A DNA stretch of 64,000 bases, from the NCBI GenBank assembly GCA_034437215.1, contig DAOTVC010000153.1, forward strand, positions 5,675 to 69,674, given 5' to 3'. Under the pieces are notes generated by a model. The model was given only the letters and a program-made list of their open reading frames with translations. It made no database searches and had not been told where the DNA came from. A program made the position numbers and the translations under genes. This DNA is from DAOTVC01 sp034437215. Lineage in GTDB: Bacteria; Chloroflexota; Anaerolineae; B4-G1; SLSP01. Below are positions 39,214-48,457 of the stretch, one piece after another (within the stretch, counting starts at the first letter, position 1; each line of letters starts with the position of its first letter).

Positions 39214-39948
39214 ATGAACGAGAATCAATCTGAGAAAGAGTACCCTCCCCTCTCTCCGCTGCCCGTACATGTGGGCGTCATCATGGACGGCAACGGAAGG
39301 TGGGCGCAGGCCCATAATCTGCCGCGTCTGGCGGGTCATCAAGCCGGTGTGGAGAATCTGCGCCGCATTCTCCGGAGTGCCGTCGAGTTCGGCGTGCCCA
39401 TCATCACCCTCTACGCCTTTTCGACGGAAAATTGGAATCGTCCGGAGCGCGAGGTGCGGGGGCTTCTGAATCTGCTCAGTGATGCATTGAATAAAGAAGT
39501 TGACGAGTTACATAAAAGTGGTGTACAATTGAGACATATCGGTAGCCTGGGTCCGCTGTCGCACCATCTCCAACAGAGGATTCAAGCGGCAATCGATCTG
39601 ACACGTCACAATGATCGCCTTATCGCGAATATCGCGTTTAACTACGGGGGGCGGGCGGAGATCGTGGAGGCCGTGCGGAGTATTGTGCGCGAGGGCATTC
39701 CACCGGAGGCGATCACAGAGGAGGACATAGCCAATCACTTATATACGGCGGGCCTGCCCGATCCGGATCTGATCATTCGGACGAGTGGTGAGATGCGCGT
39801 GAGTAACTTCCTGCTATGGCAGGGGGCCTATGCGGAGTATTACGTGACATCTACCTTCTGGCCTGACTTTGATAAAGAGGCCTTCTACCAGGCCTTGCAA
39901 GATTTCTCCTCTCGAGAACGGCGTTATGGGGGACTCAACGAGGATTAA
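39214..39948 (+). CDS. uppS: Isoprenyl transferase (undecaprenyl diphosphate synthase family)
   Basis: This 244-residue cis-prenyltransferase makes the lipid carrier for wall and polysaccharide synthesis. It shows HVGVIMDGNGRWAQ (catalytic Asp), GHQAGVENLRRI, TLYAFSTENWNRP, then DLIIRTSGEMRVSNFLLWQGAYAEYY. GGAGGT sets the start at 39214. Followed by cdsA. Confidence 0.95.
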   Translation: MNENQSEKEYPPLSPLPVHVGVIMDGNGRWAQAHNLPRLAGHQAGVENLRRILRSAVEFGVPIITLYAFSTENWNRPEREVRGLLNLLSDALNKEVDELHKSGVQLRHIGSLGPLSHHLQQRIQAAIDLTRHNDRLIANIAFNYGGRAEIVEAVRSIVREGIPPEAITEEDIANHLYTAGLPDPDLIIRTSGEMRVSNFLLWQGAYAEYYVTSTFWPDFDKEAFYQALQDFSSRERRYGGLNED

Positions 39949-40060
39949 CGACCTTCGCACTCTATCATAGTTCTGTCGGGCCTGCGCCCGTCTCTCAGCT
40001 CGTGGTTCGCCTCACTGCGCCGATCACCTTTGCTATTTAATCTAGTTCTCGGATACCATC

Positions 40061-40867
40061 ATGAAACTACGTCTCATAAGTGCTGCGCTGCTTATTCCCG
40101 TTGTGCTTGCTGCTGTCGTGTTGGGGAGCTGGCCCTTCGCCCTCTTGATCGTCATCGCTCTGGCTTTGGCGGGGGTGGAGTACCGGCGCCTGTTGCAGCA
40201 GAAGGGGTATGCGGTCTCTCTACTTCTGCTGTGGTCGGGCCTAGGGGTGTGGTTTGTTGACCTGCTCCCCTGCGTATCAGGGGCCCTGGAGTTGGGATGG
40301 GGCTTGGTGATCGTAGGAAGCGTGATCTGGTACGTCTATCACCACGAGAAGCGGAAGGCGACCGCCAGCTGGGCGCTGACCCTCGCCGGCGGTCTCTATC
40401 TGGGGTATTTGGGGCTCTACCTGGTGCGTCTGCGCAATCTCGAGGACGGGCTCTGGTGGATTCTCACGGCTTTTGCCATCGTCTGGATAGGGGAGTCGGT
40501 CGCTTACCTGGTAGGAAGCCGCTGGGGGGTGCACAAGATGGCCCCGGCGCTCAGCCCGGGGAAGAGCTGGGAGGGGTATACCGGTGACGTGTTGAGCGCC
40601 CTGCTCGTCGGTGGGCTGTCGGGATGGCTCTGGCCCGTCGTCGCGGGGCGTGCGTTGACCTTGACGCCCGGGCGCGGGGTCCTGCTAGCGGCTGTGCTGG
40701 TGGCACTCACGCCCTTTGGGGATTTCTTTGTCTCCCTGATCAAGCGTGAGGTGGGCGCTAAGGATTCGGGTACCCTGATCCCGGGACATGGGGGAGTGCT
40801 GGATCGCATCGATTCCCTCCTCTGGACGGGCCTTCTGACCTGGCAGCTCCTCTCCTGGTTGGTCTAG
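40061..40867 (+). CDS. cdsA: Phosphatidate cytidylyltransferase
   Basis: This 268-residue multi-pass membrane enzyme makes CDP-diacylglycerol. The C-terminal signature is complete: PFGDFFVSLIKREVGAKDSG then TLIPGHGGVLDRIDSLL. About eight membrane segments are visible. No ribosome binding site is evident before the ATG. The uppS-cdsA order is conserved in bacteria. Confidence 0.93.
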   Translation: MKLRLISAALLIPVVLAAVVLGSWPFALLIVIALALAGVEYRRLLQQKGYAVSLLLLWSGLGVWFVDLLPCVSGALELGWGLVIVGSVIWYVYHHEKRKATASWALTLAGGLYLGYLGLYLVRLRNLEDGLWWILTAFAIVWIGESVAYLVGSRWGVHKMAPALSPGKSWEGYTGDVLSALLVGGLSGWLWPVVAGRALTLTPGRGVLLAAVLVALTPFGDFFVSLIKREVGAKDSGTLIPGHGGVLDRIDSLLWTGLLTWQLLSWLV

Positions 40868-41240
40868 GTGTGGACGGTGAGCGCATATCCTTGAAGGGCT
40901 CTCGATCTTAAGGGTGGCTCTCCTGAAAGAACTCGAAACCTCACGCCAAGCCGCCCAGAACGCTAAGGATTGAAAGCGAAATAAGTTGGGCATTGTAGGC
41001 TTCTCTCAGGAGCGCTTTCAGTTTGCTCTTGCTCAAGTTATTAGATTCGCGTTCCTAAGGAAATGCAAGTCTCGGTTAACCTTTGATCAAAATCACCTTG
41101 TGTGTTCCAGAAAGTCGGAAGTAACTTGAAAAAACTTGGCGCCCCTCCGGCCTGGGATCCTGGGATGGCGGTGCCTGTGCGGTGAACCTACCCTTTTTTC
41201 AATGGAAGCATACTTTTACGACCCTGAGTAAGGAAGTTTC
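40868..41240. other. Gene-free stretch between cdsA and fructose bisphosphatase
   Basis: No coding frame is supported. Base composition is lower in GC than the neighbours. A purine-rich piece at about 40940-40975 (CTCACGCCAAGCCGCC and following) resembles degenerate dispersed repeats common in environmental bacteria, and partial inverted pieces (CTCCTGAAAG at 40920-40930 and its near inverse at 41010-41025) suggest a decayed element. No clear promoter was found. Confidence 0.35.
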
Positions 41241-42260
41241 GTGTATTCGGATATCATCACCATCGAACGTCATATTCTAGAGCAGGAGCGGGCCCATCCG
41301 CAGGCCACGGGCGTCTTCACGTCCCTCCTCTATGACATCGCTCTGGTAGGCAAGATCATCGCGCGTGCCATACGCCGGGGAGGGCTTACAGACATTCTGG
41401 ACAAAGAGGGGACCGTCAACGTGCAGGGCGAGCAGCAGATGCGCCTGGACATCTTTGCCAATGAGGCCTTCGTTCAGATGAACGGTTATACGGGCCGGGT
41501 GGCCGTCATGGCCACGGAGGAGCTGGCGGACATCGTGCCGGGCACGGAGGCGATGCGGGAGGGGAAGTACGTCCTCATCTTCGATCCCCTGGATGGTTCG
41601 TCCAACATCGACGTCAACGTCAGTGTGGGGACCATCTTCGGGATCTACCGGCGCAAGTCTCCCCCGGGCTCGGAGGGGATGCGCGAGGACTGCCTGCAGC
41701 CCGGGCGGGATCTGGTGGCCGCCGGCTATCTGCTCTACGGTTCGAGCACTATGATGGTCTATACCACGGGCAACGGGGTGCATGGCTTTACGCTGGAGCC
41801 CTCGTTGGGGGAGTTTCTGCTCTCCCACCCGGATATTCGCATCCCCGAGACGTCCACCTATTACAGCACCAACCTGGCCTACCAGAGGGTCTGGAGCGAG
41901 GGAGTACGGGGCTACACCCGCTATCTCCAGGATCTGGGGGAGGCCACGCCCCCGGTGCGCCTTTCGGCGCGCTACGTCGGCGCCCTCGCCGCCGACTTCC
42001 ATCGGAACCTTCTGGAGGGCGGGGTCTTCTACTATCCCGCTCTCTATCGGGACCCTGAAGATCCTAAACCGAAGATGCGGCTGCTGTACGAGGCAGCACC
42101 TGTCGCTTACATTGCTACTCAGGCCGGTGGTTACGCGTCCGATGGATCTCAAGACATCCTCGACATCGTGCCCACCGATTTACATCAGCGCGTTCCCCTT
42201 TTCGTGGGAAACCGCGCTCTGGTTAAGAAAGCCGAAGAATACATCAGCCTCTATGGATAA
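41241..42260 (+). CDS. fbp: Fructose-1,6-bisphosphatase class I
   Basis: This 339-residue gluconeogenic phosphatase shows ATEELADIVPG, the metal/substrate motif FDPLDGSSNIDVNVSVGTIFGIYR, YGSSTMMVYTTGNGVHGFTLEPSLGEF and the C-terminal YEAAPVAYIATQAGGYASDG. The length is normal. The start is GTG at 41241 with AAGGA upstream. Rho follows 24 bases later. Confidence 0.95.
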   Translation: MYSDIITIERHILEQERAHPQATGVFTSLLYDIALVGKIIARAIRRGGLTDILDKEGTVNVQGEQQMRLDIFANEAFVQMNGYTGRVAVMATEELADIVPGTEAMREGKYVLIFDPLDGSSNIDVNVSVGTIFGIYRRKSPPGSEGMREDCLQPGRDLVAAGYLLYGSSTMMVYTTGNGVHGFTLEPSLGEFLLSHPDIRIPETSTYYSTNLAYQRVWSEGVRGYTRYLQDLGEATPPVRLSARYVGALAADFHRNLLEGGVFYYPALYRDPEDPKPKMRLLYEAAPVAYIATQAGGYASDGSQDILDIVPTDLHQRVPLFVGNRALVKKAEEYISLYG

Positions 42261-42284
42261 AGAGGAGGAGCAAGGAGGAAGAGA

Positions 42285-43763
42285 GTGAACGCTACAGATG
42301 AGGAGCGTCTAGAACAAGAGAGTATCGACGGTGCCGAGGAGGCCATCGCCACCATGGAGGACGAGATGGTGGAGGCTGTTACAGAGGGCATCGCGGCGGC
42401 CGTCGACGAAGAAGCGGCTCCTGAGATTGAGGAGGCGGAATCCAGAACAGAGCAGGAAGAGGCCGATGTAGCGCTGCGCCGCATGGACATGGCCGATCTG
42501 GAGGCCCTGCGATTGCAGGAGCTGCGGGACTTGGCCCGGCGTTACGACGTCTCCGGCTATAGCCGTCTCAAGAAGGAGGATCTCATCCTCCTGTTGCTGA
42601 AGGCCAAGGCGGAGCGCGAGGGCTTTTTCTTTGGCGGAGGGGTGCTGGAGATCACGCCCGAGGGTATCGGCTTCCTCCGTTCGGCGCGCTACGTGCCCGG
42701 TCGTGAGGACGTCTACGTCTCCCAGAGCCAGATCCGCCGCTTTGGCATGCGCACGGGTGATATGGTCGTCGGTCAGGTGCGCCCCCCGAAGGACACGGAG
42801 AAGTATCGCAGCCTACTGCGTGTCGAGGCGGTCAACGGGATGGATCCCGAGTTGATCAAGCGGCGTCCCCGCTTCGAGCGGTTGACGCCCATCTTTCCCG
42901 ACCAGGCCTTCAATCTCGTCACCGATCCCCGGAACTTCACCCAGCGTCTCCTGGAGCTCATCGCGCCGGTGGGCATGGGGCAGCGCGGTCTTATCGTCTC
43001 CCCGCCGAAAGCGGGCAAGACCACCGTGCTCAAGCACATCGCCAACGGCATCTCTGCGAACCACCCGGACGTTCACCTCATGGTGGTGCTCATCGGCGAG
43101 CGCCCCGAGGAGGTCACGGACATGGACCGGTCGGTGGACGCCGAGGTGATCAGCTCCACCTTCGATGAGTCGGTGCAGCATCAGGCGCAGGTCGCCGAGA
43201 TGGCGCTGCAGCGCGCGAAGCGGCTGGTGGAGATCGGGCGGGACGTGGCCATCCTTATCGACAGCATCACCCGCTTGACCCGCGCTTACAACCTGGTGGT
43301 ACAACCCAGCGGACGTACCCTCTCCGGGGGTCTCGATCCGGCGGCCCTCTACCCCCCGAAGCGCTTTTTCGGGGCTGCGCGGAACATTGAGGAAGGAGGC
43401 AGTTTGACCATCCTGGCCACCTGCCTCATCGATACGGGCAGCCGGATGGACGACCTGATCTACGAGGAGTTCAAGGGCACGGGCAACATGGAGCTCCATC
43501 TGAACCGGCGCCTCCAGGAGCGACGGGTCTTCCCGGCCTTCGACATCGTGCGTTCGGGCACCCGGCGCGAAGAGCTGCTGTTGGACAGCGAGACGCTGCG
43601 GAAGGTCTGGTTGCTGCGCCGGATGGTCTCCCAGATGATGGCGCCTCAGCCGACGGGAGCCGGTTACGATATCACAGCCGCCGCCGAAGCGCTCATGCAG
43701 CAGATGCGGCGCACGCGCACCAACCGCGAGTTCCTCGATTCTCTGACACGCGATCTCTTGTAG
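42285..43763 (+). CDS. rho: Transcription termination factor Rho
   Basis: This 492-residue hexameric RNA helicase has an acidic N-terminal extension (1-65), a Rho_N helix (DLEALRLQELRDLARRYDVSGYSRLKKEDLI), an RNA-binding fold (FGMRTGDMVVGQVRPP), Walker A SPPKAGKTTVLKHIANGI, HLMVVLIGERPEEVTDM and the R-loop IDSITRLTRAYN. The start is GTG with AAGGAGG upstream. Confidence 0.97.
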   Translation: MNATDEERLEQESIDGAEEAIATMEDEMVEAVTEGIAAAVDEEAAPEIEEAESRTEQEEADVALRRMDMADLEALRLQELRDLARRYDVSGYSRLKKEDLILLLLKAKAEREGFFFGGGVLEITPEGIGFLRSARYVPGREDVYVSQSQIRRFGMRTGDMVVGQVRPPKDTEKYRSLLRVEAVNGMDPELIKRRPRFERLTPIFPDQAFNLVTDPRNFTQRLLELIAPVGMGQRGLIVSPPKAGKTTVLKHIANGISANHPDVHLMVVLIGERPEEVTDMDRSVDAEVISSTFDESVQHQAQVAEMALQRAKRLVEIGRDVAILIDSITRLTRAYNLVVQPSGRTLSGGLDPAALYPPKRFFGAARNIEEGGSLTILATCLIDTGSRMDDLIYEEFKGTGNMELHLNRRLQERRVFPAFDIVRSGTRREELLLDSETLRKVWLLRRMVSQMMAPQPTGAGYDITAAAEALMQQMRRTRTNREFLDSLTRDLL

Positions 43764-43819
43764 AGGGGGCCGGGGAGTGTGCCCCGCCTAGAAGGCTGAT
43801 GTCTTGACCAGATGAGGAC

Positions 43820-43846
43820 GAGGTAGGAGGTAAGCCCTCCTACCTC
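43820..43846 (+). terminator. Hairpin after rho
   Basis: An 11-bp stem GAGGTAGGAGG with its inverse around a 5-base loop; no T run follows. It lies between rho and the HIT gene. Confidence 0.4.
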
Positions 43847-43873
43847 GCCATCCCAAAGGAGGGTAAGGGGGTT

Positions 43874-44221
43874 ATGGAACCTACGTGTGTCTTCTGTCGC
43901 ATCGTCGCCGGCGAGGAGTCTGCCGACGTTCTCTATCGCGGTGAATCACTGAGCGCCTTCCGGGATGACAATCCGCAAGCTCCCACTCACATCCTGATCG
44001 TGCCCAATCGCCACATCGAGAGTCTGCGGGAGGTGGAGGAGGAGGATCGGGAGCTGTTAGGACGGTTGCTGTTACGCGCCAGACGTCTGGCAGAGGAAGT
44101 GGGAGTGGCAGGGGCCGGATACCGCCTCGTGCTGAACGTCGGTGCCCAGGCCGGCCAATCCGTCAACCATCTCCACCTCCATCTGTTGGGGGGACGGTCC
44201 CTACGTTGGCCGCCTGGATAG
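43874..44221 (+). CDS. HIT-family nucleotide hydrolase
   Basis: This 115-residue protein begins CVFCRIVAGEESADVLY and ends with the histidine triad NHLHLHLLGG, as in HinT-type purine nucleoside phosphoramidases. The length is normal. AGGAGGGTAAGGGGG precedes the ATG. Confidence 0.93.
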   Translation: MEPTCVFCRIVAGEESADVLYRGESLSAFRDDNPQAPTHILIVPNRHIESLREVEEEDRELLGRLLLRARRLAEEVGVAGAGYRLVLNVGAQAGQSVNHLHLHLLGGRSLRWPPG

Positions 44222-44284
44222 GATGGGATACGTTTGAGCGCAGGGGAAAGGGAGAGAGAAAAGTAAAATTCCATTTCTAAAACT

Positions 44285-44312
44285 TTGACTTTCCCCTCAG
44301 TTGTGGTAATAT
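44285..44312 (+). promoter_or_regulatory. Promoter of the PIN/TRAM gene
   Basis: TTGACT (44285-44290), a 16-base spacer and TAATAT (44307-44312). The leader of about 100 bases ends in a 9-bp hairpin with a TACGC loop (44378-44400) just before the ribosome binding site, a possible attenuator. Confidence 0.65.
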
Positions 44313-44422
44313 GCCAGTGAGTACCGCGTGGATTTATCATACTTTTCTTTCATTACTTTTATTCATGAGCCTAACTGAAGGCGACCTACGCGGTCGCCTT
44401 TCGTGTTAACGGAGGTTTTATC

Positions 44423-45481
44423 GTGAACGCTGATCTTATTGCGCGCATCGTCGGTCTTGTCATTTTTGCTCTGGGGGGGCTGGCTTTTACCGACCAGATC
44501 CTGAGCTGGTTCCCGGTGCTGAATACCTACCTTATCTGGGTGCGGGTCGTAACAGGAATTCTGGGAGGGGTGGTGGGGTTCATCATTGGTCCCTGGATCA
44601 GTACCCGCCCCTTTCGCAGACTGCGCCGCATCATCCAACAGACACCGCCTCAGATGCTCCTCTCCGCCATCATCGGGCTCTTCGTGGGGCTGGCCTTCGG
44701 CGCACTGACGGCCTACCCTCTCTCTCAGCTGCCTGCTCCCTTGGGACAGCTCCTGCCCTTTGTTGTGGCGGCCATCTTCGGCTACCTGGGGATCCTCGTC
44801 TCGACGGCCCGGATGGATCTGCTGCAGCTGGTGCGGGATCGTTTCGTCTCCGAGGCGGAGTGTGAGGAGGAGGTAGAGATTCCTGTCAAGCCCATTCTCC
44901 TGGACACGAGCGTCATTATCGACGGGCGTATCGCCGACATCTGTAGCACGGGCTTCATTCAGGGGGAGCTCCTCGTACCGCTCTTTGTGCTCAACGAGCT
45001 GCAACATATCGCTGATTCCGCCGATTCCTTGCGCCGCAACCGCGGACGGCGAGGGTTGGAGATCCTGCGCCATCTTCAGGATGAGTCACCCGTCCCCGTA
45101 CGGATCACTGACGAGGACGTGGAGTCGGTCAAAGAGGTGGACGACAAGCTGATCACGCTGGCAAAGATGTTGGACGGCAGCGTGCTGACGAACGACTACA
45201 ATCTCAATCGCGTGGCGGAGCTACAGGGGGTGCCGGTGCTCAACGTCAACGAGCTCGCCAACGCGGTGAAGACGGTGCTCCTGCCCGGTGAGCTCTTCTC
45301 CATCCACGTTCTTCAGGAGGGGAAGGAGATCGATCAGGGGGTAGGCTATCTCGACGATGGCACGATGGTCGTCGTCGAGGGGGGGCGCGACTACATCGGT
45401 CAGACGACCTCTGTCGTCGTCAACAAGGTTCTGCAAACGGCAGCCGGACGTATGATCTTCGCCCGCCCGGAGTTTGACTAG
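44423..45481 (+). CDS. PIN/TRAM-domain membrane protein (YacL-like)
   Basis: This 352-residue protein has four membrane segments in the first 125 residues, then a PIN nuclease domain (ILLDTSVIIDGRIADICSTGF, VPLFVLNELQHIADSADSLRRNRGRRGLEIL, VDDKLITLAKMLDGSVLTNDYNLNRVAELQGV). A C-terminal TRAM RNA-binding domain follows (GVGYLDDGTMVVVEGGRDYIG). It is probably a membrane-bound RNase. GTG start with GGAGGT upstream. Confidence 0.92.
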   Translation: MNADLIARIVGLVIFALGGLAFTDQILSWFPVLNTYLIWVRVVTGILGGVVGFIIGPWISTRPFRRLRRIIQQTPPQMLLSAIIGLFVGLAFGALTAYPLSQLPAPLGQLLPFVVAAIFGYLGILVSTARMDLLQLVRDRFVSEAECEEEVEIPVKPILLDTSVIIDGRIADICSTGFIQGELLVPLFVLNELQHIADSADSLRRNRGRRGLEILRHLQDESPVPVRITDEDVESVKEVDDKLITLAKMLDGSVLTNDYNLNRVAELQGVPVLNVNELANAVKTVLLPGELFSIHVLQEGKEIDQGVGYLDDGTMVVVEGGRDYIGQTTSVVVNKVLQTAAGRMIFARPEFD

Positions 45482-45610
45482 CGAGGATCAGTAGAGCGCA
45501 GGCCCTGCTCCAGCCGGTCCACTTGCCCATCTAGGCCGAAGCGGTGACAAGATGTACCGTCGGACGAGAAGGACGGACATAAAGAAAAAGAGAGTATCAG
45601 GAGAATCGCA

Positions 45611-47062
45611 ATGGCACTACAAATCTATAACTACCTGACGCGAGAGTTGGAACTCTTCAAACCCCTTGAGCCTAACCGGGTAGGGATGTACGTCTGCGGC
45701 CCCACCGTCTACGATCACTCACACTTGGGCCACGCGAAGCTCTACGTCGAGATGGACATCATCGTGCGCTATCTCAAGTACACGGGTTACCAGGTGCGTC
45801 ACGTGCGCAATCTCACCGACGTCGGGCACCTCCTCGATACGGGGGAGGATCGCATCAGCCGCGGCGCCCGGCGTCACCGGCTGGAGCCCATGGAGGTCGT
45901 CGAGACCTACATGAACAGCTTCTTCGAGGATATGGATGCCCTCGGCATACTGCGCCCCAACATCTCCCCCCGCCCGACCTGCCACATTCCTGAGATCACG
46001 CAGTGGGTGCAGGGGCTTCTAGACCGCGGGTATGCGTACGAAGCCGATGGGAACGTCTACTTCTCCGTCGAGAATTTCGACGCATACGGGAAGCTCTCGC
46101 ACCGGAACGTCGACGACATGGTCGCGGGCGCACGGGTAGCCGTGCGCGAGGATAAGCGCCACCCCGCGGACTTCGCCCTATGGAAGAGGGCCGAGCCCGA
46201 ACATCTCATGCGGTGGCCCAGCCCCTGGGGAGAGGGCTATCCCGGCTGGCACATCGAGTGCTCGGTCATGTCCACGAAGTACCTCGGACAGCCCTACGAT
46301 ATCCACGGCGGTGGGTTGGAGAACATGTTCCCCCACAACGACGGCGAGATCGCTCAAGCAGAGGCTTATCACCAGAAGTCCTACGCCAACTACTGGGTCC
46401 TTGTGGGCTCTCTCACCGTCAATGGGGTGAAGATGAGCAAGAGTCTGGGCAACTTCCTGACCATCAAGGATGCCTTGGAGATCTACACCCCCGAGGCCAT
46501 CCGTTACTTCATCCTCAGCAGCCACTACCGCGGCCCCATGGACTTCAGCCGCGAGGCTCTGCAGGCTGCCCAGCGGGGGGTCAATCGCCTGCACAACACC
46601 GTACGCAGTCTCCGTCGCAAGCTGAAGGGGGTCCCCTCGGGGGGGACGGCTATCCTCGCCGATGTCTCCTCCCTGGAGGACTACCGCGAGGCCTTCGAGG
46701 AGGCGATGAACGAGGACTTCAACACACCCCAGGCGCTGGCGGTGCTCTTCGACTTCGTGAAGGAGGTCAATCGTTACCTCGATACCACCGAGGAGCCGAG
46801 CATGGGCTCGTTGGCGGCCATGGATCGCATCTTCCAGGATCTGGGGGGTGACGTGCTGGGTATTGTTCCCCGTGCTCTGACGGCCACGGCAGGGCAGGAG
46901 GATCTCGTCAACGGTCTCATCGACCTCATTGTGGAGCTGCGTGAGGACTATCGGACGGAGAAGGATTGGGAGCGGGCCGACGCCATTCGGCAGGAACTCG
47001 CCGATTTGGGGGTCGTGCTCGCCGATAATCCCGATGGGACGGCCTGGCAGCTGAAATACTGA
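45611..47062 (+). CDS. cysS: Cysteinyl-tRNA synthetase
   Basis: This 483-residue class I synthetase shows YVCGPTVYDHSHLGHAK (zinc cysteine and the HIGH-like site), GWHIECSVMS, DIHGGGLENMFPHNDGEIAQAEA and KMSKSLGN near residue 274. The binding site AGGAGAATC (45599-45607) exactly matches the complement of the anti-SD stretch of the small RNAs at 2.6-3.1 kb. The 129-base gap upstream lacks T-box motifs. Confidence 0.96.
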   Translation: MALQIYNYLTRELELFKPLEPNRVGMYVCGPTVYDHSHLGHAKLYVEMDIIVRYLKYTGYQVRHVRNLTDVGHLLDTGEDRISRGARRHRLEPMEVVETYMNSFFEDMDALGILRPNISPRPTCHIPEITQWVQGLLDRGYAYEADGNVYFSVENFDAYGKLSHRNVDDMVAGARVAVREDKRHPADFALWKRAEPEHLMRWPSPWGEGYPGWHIECSVMSTKYLGQPYDIHGGGLENMFPHNDGEIAQAEAYHQKSYANYWVLVGSLTVNGVKMSKSLGNFLTIKDALEIYTPEAIRYFILSSHYRGPMDFSREALQAAQRGVNRLHNTVRSLRRKLKGVPSGGTAILADVSSLEDYREAFEEAMNEDFNTPQALAVLFDFVKEVNRYLDTTEEPSMGSLAAMDRIFQDLGGDVLGIVPRALTATAGQEDLVNGLIDLIVELREDYRTEKDWERADAIRQELADLGVVLADNPDGTAWQLKY

Positions 47063-47095
47063 CCGCGACCCTACGACTAACGGAAGGAGCGAACT

Positions 47096-47845
47096 ATGCG
47101 AGAGACGCTGTACGGTCGTCAGGAGGTGCGCGAGGCCTTGCGGGCCCAACGCCGGGAACCCTATCGTCTGGTGTTGGCGGAAGGGATTATCAGCGCGCCC
47201 GTCGTGGATGAGATCGTCGCTCTCGCTCAAGAGCGCCGGGTGTCCATCGACTACATGAACCGGCGCTACATGGACTCGCTCGTCGGGGATGAGAATCATC
47301 AGGGGGTGGCGCTCGAGGCCGCGGGCTACCCCTATGTCTCCGTCTACGATATGCTCGATCTGGCAAAGGAGCGGAAGGAGCCCCCCCTCATTCTGCTCCT
47401 CGACCTGGTGCAGGATGTGCGCAACCTCGGGGCTATCCTGCGCACCCTGGAGGCGGTGGGCGGCCACGGGGCGGTCATCCAGGGCCGCCGGGCCGCCGGT
47501 ATCACCCCCGCCGCTGCTAACGTCTCCTCGGGCGCCGTGGAGCATCTGCTCGTGGCCCAGGTGACCAATCTCTCCCAGACCGTCGAGCAGCTGAAGGCTG
47601 CCGAACTCTGGATCGCAGGTCTGGAGGACGTCTACGGCTCGCAACCCTACACCGAGGTGGATCTCAGCGGTCCTCTGGGCATCGTCGTGGGAAGCGAGGG
47701 GGAGGGGCTGCGGCGACTCGTTCGGGAGCGGTGCGATTATCTGCTCTCCATCCCCATGCGGGGGGAGATCAACTCCCTCAATGCCTCCGTGGCGGGGTCC
47801 GTGGTCCTCTGCGAGGTGGTGCGCCAACGGGGACTGATCGGTTGA
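47096..47845 (+). CDS. rlmB: 23S rRNA (guanosine-2251-2'-O)-methyltransferase
   Basis: This 249-residue SPOUT methyltransferase shows LYGRQEVREALRAQRRE at the N-terminal substrate domain, LLLDLVQDVRNLGAILRTLEAVG, VVGSEGEGLRRLVRERCDYLLSIPM and SLNASVAGSVVLCEVVRQR. GGAAGGAG precedes the ATG. The cysS-rlmB order is common in bacteria. Confidence 0.92.
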   Translation: MRETLYGRQEVREALRAQRREPYRLVLAEGIISAPVVDEIVALAQERRVSIDYMNRRYMDSLVGDENHQGVALEAAGYPYVSVYDMLDLAKERKEPPLILLLDLVQDVRNLGAILRTLEAVGGHGAVIQGRRAAGITPAAANVSSGAVEHLLVAQVTNLSQTVEQLKAAELWIAGLEDVYGSQPYTEVDLSGPLGIVVGSEGEGLRRLVRERCDYLLSIPMRGEINSLNASVAGSVVLCEVVRQRGLIG

Positions 47846-47848
47846 GCC

Positions 47849-48385
47849 ATGCTCTATATCTTTGACCTGGACACCACGCTGGTGACCAAGTATACCAGCG
47901 ATCCTCTGCCCAACGTTCTGGAGAAGCTCCAAGCGCTGCGGGCTGCAGGCCATGATCTGGCCGTGGCGACCAACCAGGGTGGGTTGGCCTGGGGGGTGTG
48001 GACGGGGCGAGCGAAGTATCCCACGATTACCGCGATGGCGACCCGTTTCATCCAGATCGTGAGGCTTCTGCCGCCCCTGCAAGGAGCGCACTGGTTCGTC
48101 GCCGTCTACGACGAGCGTGTGCGCCTGGCGCTCGAGCGCTTCGAGGCCCTTGCGGAAGCGCTGACGGAGGCGGGTCAGGAGATTCAGCTGCATGCCGCGG
48201 CCGATCCGGAGTGGCGCAAGCCCCGCTCGGGGATGTTACGGGCAGCCTGTCGTCTCTACGGGGTGGCGCCCGAGGAGGCCCTCTACGTGGGGGATATGGA
48301 GACGGACGCGGAGGCTGCCGGGGGGATCGGTATGCCCTTTGCGTACGCCGCCGACTTCTTCGAGCGGCAGCCGGAGTTGGAGTGA
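47849..48385 (+). CDS. HAD-IIIA-type phosphatase
   Basis: This 178-residue protein shows YIFDLDTTLV (DxDxT nucleophile motif), LAVATNQGGLAWG and RKPRSGMLRAACRLYGVAPEEALYVGDMETDAEAA. The pattern matches the histidinol-phosphate/heptose-bisphosphate phosphatase group. Its small size and lack of the usual zinc loop leave the substrate open. It follows rlmB by three bases, so it is in the same operon. Confidence 0.82.
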   Translation: MLYIFDLDTTLVTKYTSDPLPNVLEKLQALRAAGHDLAVATNQGGLAWGVWTGRAKYPTITAMATRFIQIVRLLPPLQGAHWFVAVYDERVRLALERFEALAEALTEAGQEIQLHAAADPEWRKPRSGMLRAACRLYGVAPEEALYVGDMETDAEAAGGIGMPFAYAADFFERQPELE

Positions 48386-48416
48386 GGTCCGGCTGCTAGC
48401 TCCACCTTCAGCAGCA

Positions 48417-48457
48417 GACAGAGAGAGCCCTCGCAGCCGCGAGGGCTCTCTGCTGTC
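48417..48457. terminator. Strong hairpin between convergent genes
   Basis: GAGAGCCCTCGC with its inverse around AGCC (48423-48450), extended by GACA and TGTC. No T run. It probably ends transcription from both sides. Confidence 0.55.

Noticed and set aside
45482..45610. A T-box leader before cysS
   Set aside because: No specifier loop or T-box sequence (GGUGGNACC type) is visible in the 129 bases.
46178..48193. A 671-codon minus-strand frame across cysS and rlmB
   Set aside because: It crosses two well-identified genes and a gene boundary, with no ribosome binding site or motif.
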